This document shows, in pieces, positions 54,594 through 64,000 of a DNA stretch of 64,000 nt. The notes under the pieces were generated by a model. The model was not told the origin of the DNA. It searched no databases and was given only the letters and a program-made list of their open reading frames with translations. The first letter of the stretch is position 1. Every line of letters begins with the position of its first letter. The stretch covers positions 23,388,753 through 23,452,752 of the forward strand of contig NC_068349.1 of assembly GCF_014633365.1 (NCBI RefSeq). Reading direction: 5' to 3'. This stretch comes from Diospyros lotus. Its lineage: Eukaryota; Streptophyta; Magnoliopsida; Ericales; Ebenaceae. A program made the position numbers and the translations under genes.

Positions 54594-56299
54594 TGTAACA
54601 CCCCAATTTTTTTGGGCATGTTATTACTTAGGATTTCGAGAATATACAAATTTTTCATATCACAATAGTTGTCATACATCACATAATATTCCAAAAACCC
54701 TAATTTTCACCTTCTCATCTTAACCAACCCAATAATCGAATAGCTAAGACAGGCGTTAAAATTTGAAATGTGGAAGCTAGATTGAACTTGATATGGTTCA
54801 CAACCATAATACTTTATTTATCATAAAGTTGTTCAAGACGTCTACAAAATATATTACATGGACATCATCAAGTGATAACTGAACATCTTAAACATATCCA
54901 AAATTACATAGGTTCGCACATAAACAAAAATATGATAATCATGCTATAGACAGGAAATTAAACTTATTCTTCACCTACCTCCTTTCCCTTAGAGCCACTC
55001 GTCGAACCTGAAAGGTTTGAATATTCTAGGGATATAGTCCAATTAGAAGATGAATCTTCTAGTGAGAAACTCCAAAAATAGTTTATATTTATGCATGATC
55101 AGGTATAAAATATATGAGAAGACATCGAGAACTACTCTGAAGTCCCTCGTGAACACGTTAGCCTCCTCCAACTAGAGCTTTCTCAATGACGCACGCATAG
55201 CGCCTCTCAGGAGGTCCCTAATCATGTCACTTCGACCCGACCTCATAGAACTCATGCAAGCACCACATCCGTTGTTCCTTAGACTCATAGTCTTTCCCAC
55301 GAGAGATTTTTCACGCGCCCTAGAAGGGTGGGCCACACGCCTTCACACACAGCCATTTTTCAGCACGTGTAACTCACGCGTGGGCATTAGATCTTGGACA
55401 GCAACGCCTCGTTTTGGTATTTCGGCCATAACTTCCTCATTTTAACTCCGATTCAACCCCCGTTTGAACCTACCCGACCCTGTCTTCCCCCTCTACAGGA
55501 TTATCAAAAGAAATTGAACTTACCTTGCTTTTTTCTAACTAATTTTGATGAATTCCGGCGAAGACCCGCAACTCTAACTAGGCTTGTTCTCTACCGCTTT
55601 CTTCCCTCTTTCTTGCCGAACTTCCTTCTCTCTCTCTCTAGAGCAACCTTTTCCACTTAGAGTGCTTCAATCCTAAAAGCTCTATTGAATGGTTTGAGAA
55701 CAACCCATGATGCCTATTTATAGATTACTTGAACCAATCCTATTATGCCACTTGTCACAATCTTAGGCATGGACTCCAAAGACTCAAAGATATATTTGAA
55801 TGGATTTTAAAATCCAAAACTATAATGGATTGAACTTTTGAAATCCAAGTTAATTCCCCAACTTCTTCCAAATGACATTTTGTCCCTTATTTGAAGTCCT
55901 CAAATTTAATATTTTACCACATAAGCTCTTAATTTTTATCCTTATTTCGTTTGGATAATTCTCTAATTACAATTACACCCTCAAACATCAAATTTATCGA
56001 GATACTTAAAATCTTAAAATTACTTGATATGTACGATTTTTGGGAAGCTCTTATCTTCATTCGGTATTTTTAGGCTATAACTTAGCTTACCGAAAACCAT
56101 ATCTTATTTTATTTCTTTCAGTGCCATAAATATTGCTTCGAGACGCTCGTCAAATATATACCTTTGTCCTTAGGTATCTAAGCTCCAGGGCACTCCTTAC
56201 AGTCAATTCAACGACTTACTGCCCTCTCAAACCTATTTTTTTGTTATTTTAAACTCACTTAAAATACATGGCAACCTTACGAAAATATGGGGTATTACA
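54594..56299 (-). mobile_element. LTR A4, 5' LTR of the non-autonomous family A element
   Basis: 1706 bp, TGTAATACCCC (56299) to GGGGTGTTACA (54594) on the minus strand. About 470 bp is missing relative to LTR A2, where cccacgagagatttt joins cacgcgccctagaa near 55310. The TATA box on the minus strand is at about 55713-55722. The recurrent LTR frame is broken by this deletion. Confidence 0.88.
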
Positions 56300-56612
56300 C
56301 AAAAGCTTTTTATGGCCCATGTTCTTGTGTTTAATGTATGAGATGTCAATTTAGCTGGTTGGTAATGTCTTGTAAGGCCTAAACCATGGGTGTATTTTAT
56401 ATTTTAGAATGTATGTTTCTATTTAGAAAGTGAGGTATTGGATTATGGCTTGTGAGACCCAAGTATGGATGTAAATCTCACATTTGGCATGAGTTGTTGG
56501 AAGCATCAAAGGGGTTAAATAAATATGGTTTTTGTGGGAAATGTGGTGTTTTTGGTGTTTATTTTGGAATGAGAAAAATTTTGAAATTTTTGGGTTAGAA
56601 GTCCCAAAAAGG

Positions 56613-56620
<8 letters not shown>

Positions 56621-56652
<32 letters not shown>
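56621..56652 (+). repeat. (AG)16 microsatellite in LTR F
   Basis: Sixteen perfect AG units follow a nine-base A-run. They lie upstream of a short GC-rich stretch (56680-56800, with cggggcccgc and cgggccccgg). Confidence 0.95.
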
Positions 56653-56658
<6 letters not shown>

Positions 56659-57709
56659 CAATGGAGGCAACAACAGTAGCTGCCGGGGCCCGCATGGGGC
56701 CACAGCTAGCAGTAGCAGGCGTTGGGGCATGCGGGCATGGGCGCCCTGGGGTGCGGGCGTACGGGCCCCGGGTGCGCTAACAGGCCCTGCCGGCCAAATT
56801 TTTTCAAAAAAACAATTTTTTGGGGGATTTTGGGGCATTTCTTAATTGATTTTGGGCCTCGGAGGAATTTTCAAAATAAAGGGATTTTTCGGGCATTTTT
56901 GAAGATAAATGCCAAAATTTGAAATTTTTGAGTTTTTCCTCCAAAATTGGTAATCAATCAATGTATGGATTGAAATGGTGGATTTTTGGAGCCCGGTGAA
57001 ATTCTTGGATGGAAAAAGAATTAAATATAAATGAGAAAATGGCAATTGGGCATCTTAAGGAGATTTTCTTTTTATCCAAATGCGGTGTGGATAAAGCCCA
57101 ATTCTACTAGTGAATCCTGGGGTTGAGGGAAGGGAAGAACGAGCCTAGTTCCCACCTAGGGCGTTTCGTTTTGAAACATGGTCTGCCCTTCACCAAAGGC
57201 CAGGCAGGTGGACAATTCGGGTAATTATTCACGAATGGCACTCGTAAGTGGGAACGGGGCTTCACAAGTTGCATTCAAATGGATGGGTTATGCTGGCAGG
57301 ATTTTTTCTTTTATGCAAAGAACAAGGGGGTGGAACCTACCACGTCTTTATTGTGCCACTTTTATCACACCCAAACCATAAGAGGAGAGAAATAATTTGT
57401 CCCTCCAAAGGAAACCTATTAAGGTTAAATTATTTAGGGGTAAACTTTAAAAAATAGATGATTTTGAAACTAGGTAGCTAATGGTCATGCCTCCTATAGG
57501 ATGTTGAGCTCATCGCGTTATTAGCGCACTAAGGAAATGAGGAGAACAGGGCGTGATTGTCCAGATGTTGATTCACTAGTTAAAGAGCGCTGGGATGGGA
57601 TTAATAAACTGGCCCCAGGGGGTCTAATAGTTTTGTGAAATTTAATAAATAACACACTCCTTATTGTAGCAAGATGGATGGTTGTTGAAGGGGTAATGAT
57701 GCTGGTTCT

Positions 57710-57961
57710 TTGAAACCAATTAAGTACCCAACAGTTACGTCCTCGCTGTCTTCTTCATCGGATGATAGCAAAGAAGAAAGTGAGGAGAATGAGGATGATA
57801 ACAAAAAGGTGGACATTACAGGGGATGCGAATGTTGTCAAAGAGGAGGAAGATGAAGGGTGCGAAGGGAAGACAGACCCTGAGGGTGCTCACCCTGACCC
57901 TTATATTTTTACTTTACATTTTGTTGCTTTTAATATTTTGAAAACTGCGCTGATGATTTAA
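57710..57961 (+). CDS. short acidic open frame, unrecognised
   Basis: 83 codons. After KYPTVTSSLSSSSDDS comes a run rich in Glu, Asp and Ser (KEESEENEDDNKKVD, then KEEEDEGCEGK). I know no domain with this text; acidic Ser-rich linkers occur in many retroelement and nuclear proteins. The tail IFTLHFVAFNILKTALMI is hydrophobic. The start codon choice has no support beyond being the first ATG. It may be an exon or fragment of a captured or element-borne frame continued at 58122. Coding status is doubtful. Confidence 0.3.
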   Translation: MKPIKYPTVTSSLSSSSDDSKEESEENEDDNKKVDITGDANVVKEEEDEGCEGKTDPEGAHPDPYIFTLHFVAFNILKTALMI

Positions 57962-58121
57962 CTATTTTGGGCTTACAAAGATTAGGCAGCTTTAGAGGGC
58001 TACATTGGCCAAGTAGGAAGAATCATAGTGGCAGGTGTAGGAAGCCCTGCATTAAAGAACACAGTTGTAGATTAACCAGGCCCATCCTTTATTAGGAGAA
58101 GCCGAGGAAGGGGAAGCTCTG

Positions 58122-58697
58122 TTGGCCCAACGGAACAAAAGGTCCAGATTACATAGCGAAGGGCCAAGCACAGTAGGAACTTCTATAAACCCACGTTCAG
58201 ATGATTTTTTCAATTTTCCTTTGTCTAATCTTTTGCAATCTCATCCACATATAGGCGAAAATATTGAAAAGGGAGAGATTTCACTGCCTTCACCCTTGAG
58301 TCTAGGGGTTTAAGCTACCATTGTGGCTAGTAGGGCTGACTGGGAAGTAAGAGAAGAGGCTATGGCTCGGGATGAATTTGAGAGGCACCATGTCCAAAAT
58401 AGGGCCACTAGCAACTTAGCTTATCCTCAACCAATGAACCAGCCTGAATGGAAGATGTTGCCCATGGAGTCCAAAAGACACCCGCCCATACTTCTAGATT
58501 TGGGCCCTATCCACCAGATAGTGGTGCCAGTAGAGGACCAACAGTTGAGGGGGCATGATTTTTTGGCTCGCCTAGGGCTCCTAGATATAGACTCTATTGA
58601 GAGCCAATGTCATAACAAGGCTGATGTATGCCACCATAATGTCATGCGATGCGTGGAGGTATTCAAGGGACATTCGAAGCCATTTGGACATAGTTGA
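58122..58697 (+). pseudogene. unrecognised decayed reading frame with one internal stop
   Basis: One frame covers 192 codons with a single TAA at 58311-58313. The text includes SEGPSTVGTSINPRSDDFFN, then after the stop DWEVREEAMARDEFERHHVQ, HPPILLDLGPIHQIVVPVED and FLARLGLLDIDSIESQCHN. Composition is ordinary, unlike the shadow frames elsewhere, and the first part is polar. A splice-donor-like GAG/gtaagag lies at 58711-58720. A possible acceptor, ccag at 58808-58811, opens ALATTNTRADLAKAQENRNM, ending in TAA TAA next to LTR B. I do not recognise the family. Plant mobile-domain-type proteins carried by retroelements are one possibility, unproven. Confidence 0.4.
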
Positions 58698-58890
58698 ATA
58701 GTACTTGGCCGAGGTAAGAGAAACTTTACATTTCTTTTAATATTTCCCCCTCATGTATCCCAATTTTTGATACTTGGGCTTTTATTTTATTGATAAGGCA
58801 TGTAACGCCAGGCATTAGCAACGACCAACACTCGAGCAGATTTAGCCAAAGCCCAGGAAAATAGAAATATGATGGTCCGTGACTTCCTCC

Positions 58891-60672
58891 TATAATAACC
58901 AGGAATCTCTTGAGGCTATAAATGGTATTTTATGAAGGGTATAAAAGGAATTATCAAAAGAATGAGGCTATAGGACACACTATTGCAGTCTTAAGCGACC
59001 GAATTGATCAGAGGGAGTAACCCGGACCATAGATAGCCAAGGAAAATGTAATGGTATCGTCAAGTAATACGAATTATGATTTTTAGTGATGAAAGAAATT
59101 GGATCGGGAATAGTTTTCAGTACAACTATCGACCGGGCTGAGAAAATCGAATCGATGTAGGAGACGTCCGGAAGGTCAACGGAGCATGCTAAGGACTAAC
59201 ATTTTATGTGTAGAACAACCCTTAAGCGAATTCAGGTTAAAACGAAGAGATTTAAGGTCAAAACGAGCAATCGGGCCAAAGTGCAATTTTCTAAATTTGC
59301 CCGAGAGAGGTCAAAATAATGGATTTTTGGGAATTTCAAGGATAAAATGAAGAGTACTAAACTTGTGGGCCTTAGTGGTATAGTTGGATAGTTTAGGGGT
59401 GCTTGGGAAAGGGCAGAATTGTCACTTGAAGAAAACAGGGGGTCAAAGTAAAGGTGTCAAAAGGGCTGGGCGGCCCGCGGGCCACTAGGCCCAGCCCGTG
59501 ATGGGCTGGGCTTTGACCCGGCCCGTTATTGTTCAAACGGGCCGGGCCGAGCCCTGCCCCCATTGGGGGGCCGGGCTGGGCCAAAGAAATTAGGCCCACG
59601 GCCCGGCCCAGCCCATCTAAGGGCCCGGCCCGGCCCAGCCCAGCCCGTGGCCTTTATGGGCCCTTATGGGCCAGTAAGGCCCTTACTCAATTTTTTTTTA
59701 ATTTTGTTATTCTTTAGTAATTATTGATATTGGATACTAAAAAATTTAATTTCACAATATATATAAATAATAACCATCAATTTATTTAAAAATTTTAAGT
59801 TAAATTTTTTATATATTTAAATTATAAATAAACATTCTCCTTTTTATATGTACATTATTTTTCATATCAATTCACAAGAAAAATTATAAGGCATATAGAA
59901 TTTTGAAATATAAAATAATGAAATAATATTTAAAACTTAAGAATTAAGATAGAAAATATTTTTAAAAGAAAAAAATTAAATTTTATATATGTATTATTTT
60001 GATATTTATATATGTATTATTCTTAAAAAAATTATTTAAAAAAAAAGGGGCAGGGCCCACCTGGCCCGGCCTTGTGGGCTAAGGGCCCGGCCTAGCCCTC
60101 TAGCCCACGGGCTGGCCTGGCCCGGCCCGGCCCGGTCTGACCCCTTTGTAGGGGGGCCATGGGCCAGGCCGGGCCCTATCCATGGCAAAAGGGCCCGGGC
60201 CCGGCCCGTTTAAAAAGCCCGTGGGCCGACTCGGGCTGGACCGAGCCGAGCCGGGCCGGCCCTTTTGACACCTATAGGTCAAAGTGTAATAAATGGAATT
60301 TTGTGGTGTGAACGCAAAGGAAGAAAAACAGTCGCCGCCTTCCACTGCACGTGGAGGCTGTTTCCAGCAATGGGACAACTAAGGGATAGCTGGAGAAGGT
60401 CGCATACTGCGTGGGTTGGCTTGGAGGCCAAGTCTTGGCTAGTGATTGGCCAAAGGATGGCCGGAATTTCTCTATAAATAGCTAGGGTTTTTGACCAAAA
60501 TTTGTGCATCAAATTGCTCTATTTCGAGGGTTAATCGAGGGAAACCAATAGAGGGCTTTTGCTCCTTGGTGAGTGGGCTTCATTTCTGGAGCATTTCGGA
60601 TCGATAGGTGTTCGTTTGATGGAGTTTCGAGTATCACCGGAAAACCCGAGGCGGACCGCCGCGCCGCACCTG
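58891..60672 (+). mobile_element. LTR of family B, 5' portion
   Basis: It starts tataataacc (mutated TGTAATA.CC) and matches 1-690 from 59137 onward. It is interrupted by the hAT MITE at 59449-60276 and cut at 60673 by a minus-strand family A LTR. The TATA box is at 60472-60481. The 3' 1.5 kb seen in the left LTR B copy is absent here, removed with the far side of the family A insertion. Whether this and the left copy belong to one element cannot be decided. Confidence 0.75.
59441..60284. mobile_element. hAT-type MITE with GC-rich subterminal arrays
   Basis: The element is 59449-60276 (828 bp) with the 8-bp duplication ggtcaaag at 59441-59448 and 60277-60284. The terminal inverted repeats are taAaggtgtcaaaagggc and its complement gcccttttgacaccTata, with one mismatch. 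The 8-bp TSD and GGTGTCAA-type ends fit the hAT superfamily. Both flanks (59465-59690 and 60050-60262) are dense arrays of GGCCCGG/CCGGGCC in inverted orientation around an A/T-rich core (59695-60045). It has no transposase. The paralogous LTR B at 295-325 lacks it (gggggtggaagtgtaataaat), which shows the empty site. Confidence 0.93.
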
Positions 60673-62639
60673 TGTAACACCCCAAATTTCTTGAGCGTGT
60701 TATATCTTAGGATTTCAGGAATATAATTTTTTTTTTTATATCACAATAGTTGTCATACATCACACAATATCCCAAAAATCCAAATTTACACCTTCTCAGC
60801 TTAACAAACCCAATAATTGAATAGCTAAGACAGGCGTTAAAATCTCGAATGCGGAAGCTAGATCAAACCTGATATGGTTCACAACCATAATACTTTATTT
60901 ATCATAAAATTGTTCAAGATGTCTACAAAATATATTACATGGACATTATCAAATGATAACCGAACATCTTAAACATATCCAAAATTACATAGGTTTGCAC
61001 ATAAACATAGATATGCTAAACATGCTACAGGCAGTAAAGTAAGCTTATCATTCAGCTACCTCCTTTCCCTTAGAGCTGCTCGTCGAACCTGGAACGTTTG
61101 AATATTCCAGGGACATAGTCCAATTAGAAGATGAATCTTCTAGTGAGAAACTCCAAAAAAAATAGTTTATATCGATGCATGATCAGGTATAAAATGTATG
61201 AGAAGACAAGGAGAACTACTCCAAGGTGCCTCGTGAACACGTCAGCCTCCTCCAACGAGAGCTTTCTCAATGGCGCATGCATAGCGCTTCTCGGGAGGTC
61301 CCTAACCATGTCACTTTGGCCCGACCTCGTAGAACTCATGCAAGCACCACATTCGTTGTTCCTTAGACTCACGGTCTTCCCCACAAGAGCTTTCTCGATG
61401 GCGCACGCATAGCACCTCTCGGGGGATATCCAACTTTTGTCCCCGGCCAACAACAAATAGGTACAATAGTATGGCCACACAAATTTTATAAATGCAACAG
61501 TTAAAAAGCCAACAGCATATATTTTTCAGAAAAATACAGTTCATATATGCAGCATGATTTCACGTAAGAGAATAACAAGAGTTTATGTACAGGAACTTCA
61601 CAAAACACGTCTCATGCAATAGAAATCTCTCATAAGGGAATAAAAAATAGGATTTGGAGTATAAGAGTCTTACCTTGTTGGTTTATTTCTTCGACAGTAT
61701 AATTTCACAGCAAACGACCTAGGTTTCTGCAGAAAACATGTGTTTTGGTAAACCTAACCTTAAATATTTTTATATGGGGTTGAAGGGTATTAACTTAGGG
61801 GAATAACTGGAAAATTTCATGGAAAAATCACCCCTCACGCGCCCTCACTCGCAGCTATTATTCGGCGCGTGTATCTCACGCGCTGCACAACAGTCTCGAA
61901 CTGCTTCGCCTTGGGTTGGTATTTCGGCCATAACTTCCTCGTTTTAACTCTGATTCAACCCCTGTTTAAACCTACGCAACTCTCTCTTCCCCCTATACAG
62001 GATTATAAAAACAAATTGGACTTACCTCACTTTTTTTCTGACTAATTTTGGCAAACTCCAGCGAAGACTTGCAACTCCGACGAGGCTTGTTCTCCGCCGC
62101 TTCTTCGTCGCTTTCTTCCCGCCTTCTTTCCAAACTCCCTTCTCTCTCTCTAGAGAAAGCTCCTCCTCTTAGATTGCTTCACTCCTCAAACTTGGTTGGA
62201 ATGATTTGAGAAGAACCCATGGTGCCTTTTTATAGATTTCTCTAACCAATTACATTATGCCACTTGTTAAAATCTTAGCCATGGACTCCAAAGACTCAAA
62301 GCCATAATTGAGTGGCTTTTGAAATCCAAAACTAGAATGAATTGAACTTTTGGAATCCAAGCTAAAACCCCAAACTTCTTTCAAATAACACTTTGGCCCT
62401 TATTTCAAGTCCTCAACTTTAATATTTTTCCACATAAGCTCTTAATTTTATCCTTATTTCGTTTGGATAATTCTCTAATTACAATTACACCCTCAAACAT
62501 CAAATTTATCGAGATACTTAAAATCTCAAAATTAATAACTCAAAATTACTCAATATATATGATTTTTCGGAAGCCTCTTACCATCATTCGGTCTTTTTAG
62601 GCTACAACTTAGCTTAACCGAAAATCATTTCTGATTTGA
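60673..62639 (-). mobile_element. LTR A5, minus-strand family A LTR, truncated
   Basis: It starts on the plus strand as tgtaacaccccaaatttc and follows LTR A2 in reverse to 62639 (tttctgatttga). The last roughly 190 bp (the U3 start) are missing. The TATA box on the minus strand is at about 62225. The recurrent open frame (61124-61480, minus) is intact. It was inserted into LTR B after cacctg at 60672. No second LTR or internal region is visible, so it is a deleted remnant. Confidence 0.88.
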
Positions 62640-62948
62640 GCATCCATTTAACATCGGCTCAGGTTTTACCTCATGTGTAGATGTTGCAAGTCTGAATGCA
62701 AGCAGGGATGGTGCCGGAAGACTATTGTGGCGACTAGCATCGTTTCCCAAGATGTGTGGATATGTACTCTCTTGTATTTTCATTCATTTATTTATGTGAT
62801 TGAATATAAGCGTTATTGAGCACTAGATGTGTTTAATTGTTGTAATCATCATAGTGTGATAAATGATTGTGAGATTATTCGTTGTTTATGGCTTAGTTGG
62901 AGAAGTCGAGTTTCGGACCGAGTAAAGATCAGCGAGGTATGTTCTCAT
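62640..62948 (+). mobile_element. LTR fragment related to LTRs C and F
   Basis: ggttttacctcatgtgtagatg at 62662, ggatggtgccgg at 62706, and tgtgataaatgattgtgag near 62852 match LTR C at 40276-40560 in order, at clearly lower identity than the two element C LTRs share. It is cut at 62949 by LTR D. A short frame is not expected and none is seen. Confidence 0.75.
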
Positions 62949-64000
62949 TGTTGGAAATGTATGCCCTAAAGACACGTTTTGTTTAATTTATGGTAATGAT
63001 GTTTCTTTTATTCAGTTTATGGCACATATATTATTTGCATTTAATTGTTGGAAAGGTGTCCATGCTATTAAGTAAGTGATTCATGTGATGGGTCGTTCTT
63101 CACAGTTAGGCATGAATCATGGGTACTTAATAAGCAAGAAAATATTACTCTTGATCTTTTGATAGAACTGGGCATTCTATCATGATAAGATCATTGTGCA
63201 ATAGATCCTAATGGAGGATGGCTTGCCTTAGCCAGTAAACAGTCCGTTTACTCTAATTGTACAAGCGCATTTGGAATGCGTAGAGTGGACCTATGATAGA
63301 AGCTAATGACAAAGTACTAATTATCATGGAGCTAGTCTATCACTGCTACTACGTGGACGAGTACTCTAATACTTGAGTATTAGTTGGTGGTCTAGTGAAC
63401 CTAGAGCTATATTCTTAGATTCATTGTAGGTGAGGTCTATCAAAGATCAATATCCTTTTGAGTTGGGAGTATGGTTTCTAATTAGCTAAGACAGACTAAT
63501 ACAAGATAGTTTCTGTGATTCACCCCCTTGTGATTGTCCAAGAATAATCGAATAATCCAGGGCCCTGGGAACGTGACTTAAGAGTGTGTGCTTCTGGGTA
63601 GCTCCCAGTGATAAGCAAGTACATTCGAGTAGTCACGGATTATTGGACTAGTGATCTAAGGATGGTAGAAGTCATTTAGAAAGGTGTTAGTACATTATTC
63701 CTTTCTAAATGATGGGTGTTACGCAGAGGGGTATTTTCGTCATTACACTAGTAGGTTAAAGACATGGCATATGCAAAATTATTCGTGGGGTCAGTGTTAC
63801 CATATGGTGATAGTTGGAACACTTAGAATGACAAAATATAGCTACTAGGTAGCAGGGATATTTTGGTCATTTTAGTAGCCGTGAATAATTTGTCTTTTGG
63901 TCCCCGGGGTAGCTCGATGTAACTCATGTATTTTTTAATACATTTGGCTTGTTGGATGAATTACATTGAGAGAGAATTATTTTATTCAGAATGGTCCATA
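62949..64000 (+). mobile_element. LTR D, second copy, running off the window
   Basis: It starts TGTTGGAAATGTATGCCCTA at 62949 and matches the reverse complement of 6690-7740 almost base for base. The remaining roughly 450 bp of the 1506-bp LTR lie outside. Whether it is a solo LTR or the 5' LTR of a full element cannot be seen here; the bases before it are ctcat. Confidence 0.92.

Larger units (their letters stand above)
35435..56304 (-). mobile_element. non-autonomous family A element with TSD caaaa
   Basis: The element is 35440-56299 on the minus strand, with caaaa at 35435-35439 and 56300-56304. Its 5' LTR is A4 (56299-54594) and its 3' LTR is A3 (37209-35440). Without the nested element C its net length is about 9.56 kb, of which about 6.1 kb is internal. 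Only protease (49758-49946) and RNase H/integrase (37555-38138) scraps are recognisable; reverse transcriptase is absent. A 2-kb unclassified repeat sits in the leader half. It needed enzymes from elsewhere to move. Confidence 0.88.
34379..57266 (+). mobile_element. LTR F, related to LTR C, split by a family A element
   Basis: The segments 34379-35439 and 56305-57266 join precisely at the caaaa duplication. Landmarks shared in order with LTR C are: ccc-tggaggtggccttgcaa-like text (about 35090), ggttgatgcctc-like (35217), catttggcat (35274), gctcatgaggtttt (35341), cctagttcccacctaggg (57147) and gtaagtgggaacgggg with a TTCACA end at 57266. The 5' start is lost at the A2 junction. A TATA box lies at 34905 and an (AG)16 run at 56621-56652. 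The divergence from LTR C is high, so it is a separate family. Confidence 0.75.
57267..58890 (+). other. presumed internal region of the LTR F element
   Basis: It directly follows the LTR F end (ttcaca). The first bases, agttgcattcaaatgg, may be a much decayed primer site (compare agttggtatcagagcatgg). A long non-coding stretch to about 57700 follows, then two decayed reading frames described separately. The region ends at the start of LTR B (58891). No gag or pol text is seen. Confidence 0.5.

Noticed and set aside
62949..64000. A full-length family D element starting at 62949
   Set aside because: Only 1052 bp of LTR is inside the window. Whether an internal region follows cannot be seen.

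Overview
The window is plant nuclear DNA made almost wholly of nested LTR retrotransposons. I found no intact host gene, no RNA gene and no CRISPR array. The evidence for a plant is: chromovirus-type Ty3/Gypsy and SIRE-type Ty1/Copia polyproteins, primer-binding sites complementary to the plant initiator tRNA-Met 3' end (TGGTATCAGAGC), LTRs of 1.2-2.7 kb, and a non-autonomous hAT element with 8-bp target duplications. The species cannot be named. The density of nested, stop-riddled elements suggests repeat-rich heterochromatin.

Layout, left to right. 1-2160 is the 3' part of an LTR (family B). 2163-31579 is a chromovirus-like Gypsy element (family A) with a damaged 5' end. Its gag-pol frame carries eight premature stops and is split by two solo LTRs (6235-7740, TSD ggcta; 8332-9508, TSD cctat). 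Its 3' LTR (10219-31579) is split by two complete Copia elements on the minus strand: Copia-1 (11164-20806, TSD cagcg) and Copia-2 (21883-31411, TSD tttaa, SIRE-like). That LTR continues into a short deleted internal region and a further family A LTR (32203-34378), giving an LTR-internal-LTR-internal-LTR chain.

34379-35439 and 56305-57266 are two halves of one LTR (family F). They are separated by a minus-strand non-autonomous family A element (35440-56299, TSD caaaa). Inside that sits element C (38144-49439, TSD tatac), with 2.7-kb LTRs about 99% alike and a 5.9-kb internal region with no recognisable protein. The same family A element also holds a 2-kb unclassified repeat with about 21 copies of the palindrome ATTCGAAT (53.15-53.75 kb). 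57267-58890 holds an unrecognised decayed reading frame. 58891-60672 is a second family B LTR with an 828-bp hAT MITE (59449-60276, TSD ggtcaaag); the left family B LTR preserves the empty site. 60673-62639 is a minus-strand family A LTR, 62640-62948 a fragment related to LTRs C and F, and 62949-64000 the start of a second family D LTR.

No pathway is encoded. The parts relate as a stratigraphy: families A, B, C and F share LTR termini (TGTAATAcCC...TTACA), and A and C share a hairpin just upstream of the polypurine tract. By eye, LTR divergence is about 0.2% for Copia-1, 0.7% for C and 1% for Copia-2. Copia-1 and C are recent insertions that encode no working enzymes, so they were probably mobilised in trans. 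All counts were made by reading, not by alignment software.
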